In this document: piece by piece, positions 6,920 through 11,343 of the stretch
Layout: the number at the start of each line of letters is the position of its first letter
How positions within the stretch are numbered: position 1 is the stretch's first letter
NCBI GenBank assembly: GCA_023229405.1
Contig: JALNZH010000093.1
Location: 1 to 11,343, forward strand
DNA: 11,343 nucleotides
Direction: 5' to 3'
From: Bacteroidota bacterium
GTDB lineage: Bacteria > Bacteroidota > Ignavibacteria > UBA10030 > UBA8401
Made by a program: the position numbers and the translations under genes
The notes under the pieces: generated by a model
What the model was told of the DNA's origin: nothing
Databases searched by the model: none
What the model saw: only the letters and a program-made list of their open reading frames with translations

Positions 6920-8533
6920 ATGATGATGAAATTATTGAACAAATTCTCGTTGGTGGTAATGCTCGCCTGCATCATGAATTTTTCATCGTCGCAGGTTCGC
7001 GATCGAAGCACGGAATCGGAAGAGTACAAAAAAACGCCTCAGGGTATCAGCTCGACAGTGTCTGTAGTGATGGATGGTCCGGTCGATCCGAAAGAATATA
7101 TTATCGGCCCCGGTGATATTTTTGCCGTGAGTATTTGGTCCGCCGTACCGCTGAATTTTCAGGTTCCTGTCACTCCAGAAGGGACTGTTGTGATTGCCAC
7201 CGTTAATGAGGTTGCAATCAGCGGAATGACATTGGAAGAAGCCAAAAAAACAGTCCTTACCGAGATTAAGAAAAAATATATATCTGGAACGGCATCGTTT
7301 ACACTCTTTGTTCCCCGTACATTATCGGTAACACTCAAAGGCGCAGTCGCCGAAGAGGGGAAACGATATGTGCAGGCAACTCAACGAGTGGATATGGTGG
7401 TGAATTATCACAAAGATACACGGGATGACGAAGAACTCAATGAGGTTATCGGTGCACAACGTAACATTATTCTAGAACATCGTGATGGCTCTCGTCAGTA
7501 TGTCGATATTGAGAAATATTATGCGACAAAACAGAACACCTACAATCCATTAGTTCGTGATGGTGATGTGATCATTGTTCCGCAAAAAGCGATAGAACAG
7601 AATTTCGTTGCAGTCTATGGGGCGGTGAACAAACAAGGCTCGTATGAATTTGCCGACGGAGATAGCCTGATTGGAATGCTGGCCATTGCCCGCGGTTTAT
7701 CGAAGATTGCAGACAGTACGAACATTGTTTTAACACGATATGACGATCAAAGTAAGACAATAACGGCAAAGGTTGATCTAAAAAAAATCAGGCAGGGATT
7801 ACAGAGTGACATTCCACTACAGAGAGGCGACCGAATCCTCGTCTATGAACAATACCTCAGTCAAAAATCGACGATCGTAAACGTCTCGGGAGAGGTGAAG
7901 TTCCCTGGAACGTATCCGATCACCAAAGACTCGACATATTTGTCGGAGATTATTGCACAAGCGGGTGGTGTGACAGAATATGCTTCTTTGAAGAACTCTC
8001 AATTATTTCGACATACGGTGAATTCATATCAAATCGGGGTTGAACGCTTGGAAAGCGGTCGAGGCGGTATCACATCTGATGATAGTGCATATTATTACAT
8101 GGAAACCGATATTCGCATCAATCGTGAATTAGTGATAACGGATTTCCCCGAGGTGATCGGAAAGAAAAATTTGGCAAAAGATATTCTTTTGAGAGACGGA
8201 GATGACATCCACATCGCTCGGAAGAAAAAAACGGTGTATGTCTTCGGTCAGGTGATTAATCCGGGTCATGTCTTGTTTTCTCCGGGTAAGGATGTCAATT
8301 TTTATATTGAGGCGGCCGGTGGTATCACCGATGATGCGCGGGAAGATATTAAAGTGATCAAAGGGGCAACGCGTCAATGGCTTGATCCTGAGAAGACGAC
8401 AATTGAAGAAGGGGACTATGTGTGGATTCCCAAAGAACCATACCGTCCGTTCAGCTATTATTTGACAGTGTACAGTCAGGTGTTCGGTATCGTGGCAACA
8501 GCGGTGAGTTTAATAATATTGGTATCAAGGTAA
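6920..8533 (+). CDS. Wza-like polysaccharide export protein with SLBB repeats
   Basis: Likely envelope component that carries the finished polysaccharide across the periplasm and outer membrane. The 537 residues start with a signal peptide (basic MKLLNK, hydrophobic 9-20, probable cleavage near SSSQ at 22-25). LAC at 15-17 is a poor lipobox, so a lipoprotein is less likely. Next comes a polysaccharide-export domain with YIIGPGDIFAVSIW (60-73) to about 133, then repeated soluble-ligand-binding beta-grasp modules beginning near VTLKGAV (137), VAVYGAV (230), VNVSGEVKFPGTY (320) and VYVFGQVINPGHV (439), each with an AGG or ARG turn. It is longer than E. coli Wza (about 380 residues) and ends in a hydrophobic helix (about 513-535) with only SR after it, possibly a membrane span. 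ATG 6920 directly follows the rmlB stop, with GGAG at 6907-6910; ATG 6923 or 6926 could also serve. Confidence 0.88.
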   Translation: MMMKLLNKFSLVVMLACIMNFSSSQVRDRSTESEEYKKTPQGISSTVSVVMDGPVDPKEYIIGPGDIFAVSIWSAVPLNFQVPVTPEGTVVIATVNEVAISGMTLEEAKKTVLTEIKKKYISGTASFTLFVPRTLSVTLKGAVAEEGKRYVQATQRVDMVVNYHKDTRDDEELNEVIGAQRNIILEHRDGSRQYVDIEKYYATKQNTYNPLVRDGDVIIVPQKAIEQNFVAVYGAVNKQGSYEFADGDSLIGMLAIARGLSKIADSTNIVLTRYDDQSKTITAKVDLKKIRQGLQSDIPLQRGDRILVYEQYLSQKSTIVNVSGEVKFPGTYPITKDSTYLSEIIAQAGGVTEYASLKNSQLFRHTVNSYQIGVERLESGRGGITSDDSAYYYMETDIRINRELVITDFPEVIGKKNLAKDILLRDGDDIHIARKKKTVYVFGQVINPGHVLFSPGKDVNFYIEAAGGITDDAREDIKVIKGATRQWLDPEKTTIEEGDYVWIPKEPYRPFSYYLTVYSQVFGIVATAVSLIILVSR

Positions 8534-8537
8534 ACTA

Positions 8538-9683
8538 ATGGGAGAATCAATGGAAGTACGTTCGGTTTCCTTCTTGGATGTTGTTGCATTAATGTTGAAA
8601 TGGAAAAAATTGATCCTGTGGAACCTTATTATCATTACCGGAACAACAATCATCATCAGTTTTTTTCTTCCCCGGTATTATAAATCTACCAGCAGTATCC
8701 TTCCTTCGGAAAAGAATGACCTGCTTTCAGGTCTGGGAGGAGCAGCCGCTCTGTTAAAGAATTTCAGCTCTTCGCCGATCAGCCGCATTGCCGGGAAGCA
8801 AACGATTGATTTTATGGGAATTCTCAACAGCCGTTCCGCGATGGATTCTGTGGTTGAGAAGTATAATCTAATTTCCGTATACGAAGTTCCTGAGAAGTCA
8901 CGGGAAAAAGCAATTAAAATTTTACGAGCGAATGTTGAGTTTACTCTGAAGGAAGACAATACGGTGGTGATCGATGTATTCGATGAGGATGCTGTCCGGG
9001 CTGCGTCCATGGCTAATTATTTTGCCGAAATATTAAGCTCCATCAGTAATCGTATGATGGGGCAACAGGCACGGCTGAATAAGGAATTTATTCTGGGACG
9101 GCTTATGGAGACCAGGCAGAAGTTGAAAGAGTGTGAAGAATCGCTCCGAGCGTATCAGGAAAAACATGCTTCGATGATTATTCCCGCAGAAGCCGAGGAA
9201 TCGATGAAGGGAATTGCAGAACTGTATGCACAATCTGCAAAAAATGAAATCGCAATATCCGTGTTGAAGCGGAATTATGGTTCCGGGAATGAACAATTAA
9301 AACTGCTGAATGTTGAACAGGAGGAACTGAACAAGCGTCTGATGAATGTTCCTCAGGTCGGATTGGAGTATTTGCGATTATATCGAGAAATGCTCATTCA
9401 ACAAAAGATTTTTGAATTCCTTGTACCAATGCTTGAGCAAGCACGGATAGAAGAAAACAAGGATCTTCCGATTGTGATGGTGCTGGATAGCGCTATTGTA
9501 AGCGAACGACCCGACAAACCGAGTAAGCGTGTCTATGCTTCCGTTGCTGTAGTTGTGAGCATCTTTCTGTCCATTTTGCTGATTTCAGTTCTGGAATATT
9601 ACTCCTATGTTCGCGACCAATATCCCGAGAAGTACAAAGAAATTATAACGTTGCTCACCGGGAAACAACGGGATGTAATGTGA
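8538..9683 (+). CDS. Wzz/GNVR polysaccharide chain-length determinant
   Basis: Inner-membrane co-polymerase that sets polysaccharide chain length together with the Wzy polymerase. The 381 residues show the family layout: a cytoplasmic N-terminus, membrane segment 1 (about 25-43) followed by the typical RYYKSTSSILPSEK, a large periplasmic part with predicted long helices (about 170-300, heptad-like, rich in Glu/Lys/Leu), a GNVR-like segment with LEYLRLYREMLIQQKIFEFL, then the proline motif SERPDKPSKR (322-331) directly before membrane segment 2 (about 331-352). The cytoplasmic tail is short and there is no Walker A kinase domain, so it is not a Wzc-type tyrosine autokinase. ATG 8538 is 4 bases after the previous stop. 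ATG 8550 is an alternative with a better site, GGGAG at 8540-8544 and 5 bases of spacing; it removes four residues. The stop overlaps the next start as GTGA. Confidence 0.88.
   Translation: MGESMEVRSVSFLDVVALMLKWKKLILWNLIIITGTTIIISFFLPRYYKSTSSILPSEKNDLLSGLGGAAALLKNFSSSPISRIAGKQTIDFMGILNSRSAMDSVVEKYNLISVYEVPEKSREKAIKILRANVEFTLKEDNTVVIDVFDEDAVRAASMANYFAEILSSISNRMMGQQARLNKEFILGRLMETRQKLKECEESLRAYQEKHASMIIPAEAEESMKGIAELYAQSAKNEIAISVLKRNYGSGNEQLKLLNVEQEELNKRLMNVPQVGLEYLRLYREMLIQQKIFEFLVPMLEQARIEENKDLPIVMVLDSAIVSERPDKPSKRVYASVAVVVSIFLSILLISVLEYYSYVRDQYPEKYKEIITLLTGKQRDVM
8540..8544 (+). promoter_or_regulatory. Ribosome binding site favouring ATG 8550 for the Wzz gene
   Basis: GGGAG lies 5 bases before ATG 8550. 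It includes the last base of the upstream candidate ATG 8538, so the two starts would compete. The upstream start has only AAGG at 8527-8530. Confidence 0.4.
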
Positions 9684-11035
9684 TATACCGCGAACAGATT
9701 TCCGGATATCATGCGCTATACCGCAGTATTAGTGCGGTTGCATTTTGCCTGTTCATTTGCGTTGTCGGACTCACGATCTATTACGACGATATCGAGATCG
9801 TTGGTTCCATGATGCCCGAACAAAATATTTATACGATTAAAGTGTTTGGACTGGATATTCTGGATCATTTCACCATCGCGTTGTTTGCCTGCTCTATCAT
9901 CCTTATTATTCTCACCGATACCATGAGTATTTCATGGTTTCATCCGTATGTCTTCATCCTCTTTTGTTTGTATCTCTTCGGATTTATTGTCGGCTTTGTG
10001 TATGGTTTTTTTTATGACTATTCGGTCGCTCAAATTTTCAGGGATTTCCAACAAGTGCTGTATCTCTGCATGTATTTTTTCTCTGCTTATACTATTATTA
10101 ATACCCGTTCGCGGTGGAGATTTTTTGTCTTCAGTTTGATCTTGTTCTTTTTTTTAAAGAATGCATTTATTATCTCCCGATTTTTCACCGGTGATCTTAA
10201 GGTATTCGGCGAATTTGCTGTCAGAGCAACCCAAAGTTCCGACAATATGATTTTCCCGATTTTCTTTTTTCCTGCGATGATTTACGCGCTGCGCGACGAC
10301 GTCGCCCCGATCATCAAAGGGATCTTTTTAACATTTGGCATTCTGTACCTCACCCATTCCATACTGGGTGTGGGAAGAACGCTGTTTGTTGTGTTCGGCG
10401 TCTGTTTCTTTCTGGTGGCCCGGAATCTAGAAAAAAAAGAGAGAAGGCAGATTGCAAAATTTGCGGTGATATTTTCCATTATTTTTGTTCCGTTCACAAT
10501 AAGTCTGTTTCCACGATTTTTTGAGTTTGCTTTTTTTTATAAGTTCTTGTCAATTTTCGACTGGTCGGTGGCAGGTGATAGATCGAATGCCACAAGAACA
10601 CTGGAAATCTATAATGTGCTATACCGTGTTTTCGAACAAACAAGTTTTGTGTTTGGTATGGGATTGGGAAGCTGGTGGGACGACAGATTTTTACGTCTGC
10701 TCCCGGATGCCGGTTCAGGATTTGATTTTAAACCACGTCATTTCGGCACACATTTGTGGCCTGTTACACAGATCCTGAAAATCGGATTTGTTGGATTGGC
10801 AGTGTACTGGTATTCCATGGGGAAAATGCTCCTTCGCATGAATTCAATTCACAAACAGATCGATCGAACTACCAGTGACCATTCGTTATATCTGGGATTA
10901 TTCATCGGATTGATTGCGGCACTTATGATCAGTGCAGACTTCATCCGGCTGTTTATGTTTGTCGGTATTGCGATTGCACTATTGGCACGGTATGAATCGT
11001 TCGGTGTCATGGAAGCGGGTCATCGATCGGTATGA
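9680..11035 (+). CDS. Wzy-like polymerase / O-antigen ligase family membrane protein
   Basis: Probable inner-membrane polymerase joining lipid-linked repeat units, or a ligase transferring the polymer. The 451 residues are highly hydrophobic with roughly ten or more membrane segments. Features shared with the O-antigen ligase/Wzy family are GVGRTLF (230-236, with R233) at the start of a membrane helix, and a large extracytoplasmic loop with SNATRTLEIYNVL (R306, E309), FVFGMGLGSWW (323-333) and GTHLWPVTQILKIGFVGL (H358, G369), resembling the family's Arg, GxGxG and His positions. Polymerase is preferred over ligase because of its place between Wzz and Wzx. GTG 9680 overlaps the wzz stop; no in-frame ATG is nearby. 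The end overlaps the next start as ATGA. Three runs of eight T occur inside the gene (10006-10013, 10148-10155, 10531-10538), all within Phe-rich membrane segments. Confidence 0.8.
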   Translation: MIYREQISGYHALYRSISAVAFCLFICVVGLTIYYDDIEIVGSMMPEQNIYTIKVFGLDILDHFTIALFACSIILIILTDTMSISWFHPYVFILFCLYLFGFIVGFVYGFFYDYSVAQIFRDFQQVLYLCMYFFSAYTIINTRSRWRFFVFSLILFFFLKNAFIISRFFTGDLKVFGEFAVRATQSSDNMIFPIFFFPAMIYALRDDVAPIIKGIFLTFGILYLTHSILGVGRTLFVVFGVCFFLVARNLEKKERRQIAKFAVIFSIIFVPFTISLFPRFFEFAFFYKFLSIFDWSVAGDRSNATRTLEIYNVLYRVFEQTSFVFGMGLGSWWDDRFLRLLPDAGSGFDFKPRHFGTHLWPVTQILKIGFVGLAVYWYSMGKMLLRMNSIHKQIDRTTSDHSLYLGLFIGLIAALMISADFIRLFMFVGIAIALLARYESFGVMEAGHRSV

Positions 11036-11343
11036 CATCGGAAAAAATAATTAAGAACAGCATTTTTCTCGGTGGCAGTAAGATTATTGCAAAATTATTG
11101 ACCACTGTGTTTACACTGGCAATTGCACGGTGGAGTGGCAATGAACAATTTGGCGTCTATTCTACAATTCTGACATATATCTCATTCTTCAGCATTATTG
11201 AAGAATTCGGATTGACTTTACCGCTGATCAGAAAAATAGCCAAGAGAGATCAGCAACCAGGGAAGTACATTTCTGAGATCTTCGGATTGAAACTGTTATT
11301 ATCCGTGCCGGCGTTTGTTTCTTTTCTGGTGTTTACCCAGATC
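11032..11343 (+). CDS. Wzx-like polysaccharide flippase, cut by the window edge
   Basis: The open frame runs from ATG 11032 to the last base with no stop (104 codons), so this is the N-terminal part only. The product begins MTSEKIIKNSIFLGGSKIIA, followed by a membrane segment with ending LAIARW, then FGVYSTILTYISFFSI, FGLTLPLIRKIAK and FGLKLLLSVPAFVSFLVF. This is the pattern of polysaccharide biosynthesis/Wzx (MOP superfamily) transporters, which move undecaprenyl-linked sugar units across the inner membrane. The typical FG.Y and FGL...R elements of the first two helices are present. It overlaps the stop of the polymerase gene as ATGA, which supports coupling and its role in the same pathway. 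The family call is good; the substrate is unknown. Confidence 0.82.
   Translation, partial: MTSEKIIKNSIFLGGSKIIAKLLTTVFTLAIARWSGNEQFGVYSTILTYISFFSIIEEFGLTLPLIRKIAKRDQQPGKYISEIFGLKLLLSVPAFVSFLVFTQI

Noticed and set aside
1..11343. CRISPR array, insertion sequence, tRNA, phage or defence genes
   Set aside because: No regularly spaced repeats, transposase frames, cloverleaf-like stretches or defence motifs were seen on either strand; the gaps are all short.

Overview
This window looks like chromosomal DNA from a Gram-negative bacterium. An outer-membrane polysaccharide export gene implies a double membrane. The mix of a TTG start, weak or missing Shine-Dalgarno sites at several genes, and a small secreted protein of a type I associate with the Bacteroidota/Ignavibacteria/Marinimicrobia (FCB) side of the tree suggests a member of that group. 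The placement is inference: the window has no rRNA or other phylogenetic marker that I can compare. All genes found lie on the + strand and are tightly packed.

Region 1 (about 44-2585) is a compact metabolic run: arginase, pantothenate synthetase (panC, forced TTG start) and a stand-alone nucleotidyltransferase equal to only the N-terminal half of GlmU. Gaps of 22 and 12 bases suggest one transcript. Region 2 (about 2605-3222) is a short unit. It has a possible promoter with a perfect TTGACA box, a 163-residue exported protein of unknown function, and a strong intrinsic terminator whose U-tract ends 4 bases before the next start codon. Region 3 (about 3227-5761) holds a membrane-anchored LytR_C-domain protein, the ribosomal silencing factor RsfS and arginyl-tRNA synthetase (argS); rsfS and argS overlap by ATGA.

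Region 4 (5903 to the right edge) is the start of a surface-polysaccharide cluster: dTDP-glucose 4,6-dehydratase (rmlB/rfbB), a Wza-like SLBB export protein, a Wzz/GNVR chain-length protein, a Wzy/O-antigen-ligase-like polymerase, and the first 104 codons of a Wzx-like flippase cut by the window edge. Genes in this run abut or overlap (0 bases, 4 bases, GTGA, ATGA), so co-transcription and translational coupling are likely. Together they make a Wzx/Wzy-dependent pathway: RmlB supplies a dTDP-4-keto-6-deoxy sugar, Wzx flips lipid-linked units, Wzy polymerises them, Wzz sets length and the Wza-like protein exports or anchors the chain. Glycosyltransferases, the other rml genes and a tyrosine autokinase are not in the window.

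I saw no tRNA, rRNA, CRISPR array, insertion sequence or phage gene. No clearly new system is evident. The points most worth a second look are the terminator abutting a start codon, the unknown secreted protein, the half-length GlmU, and the Wza-like protein with a C-terminal hydrophobic helix.
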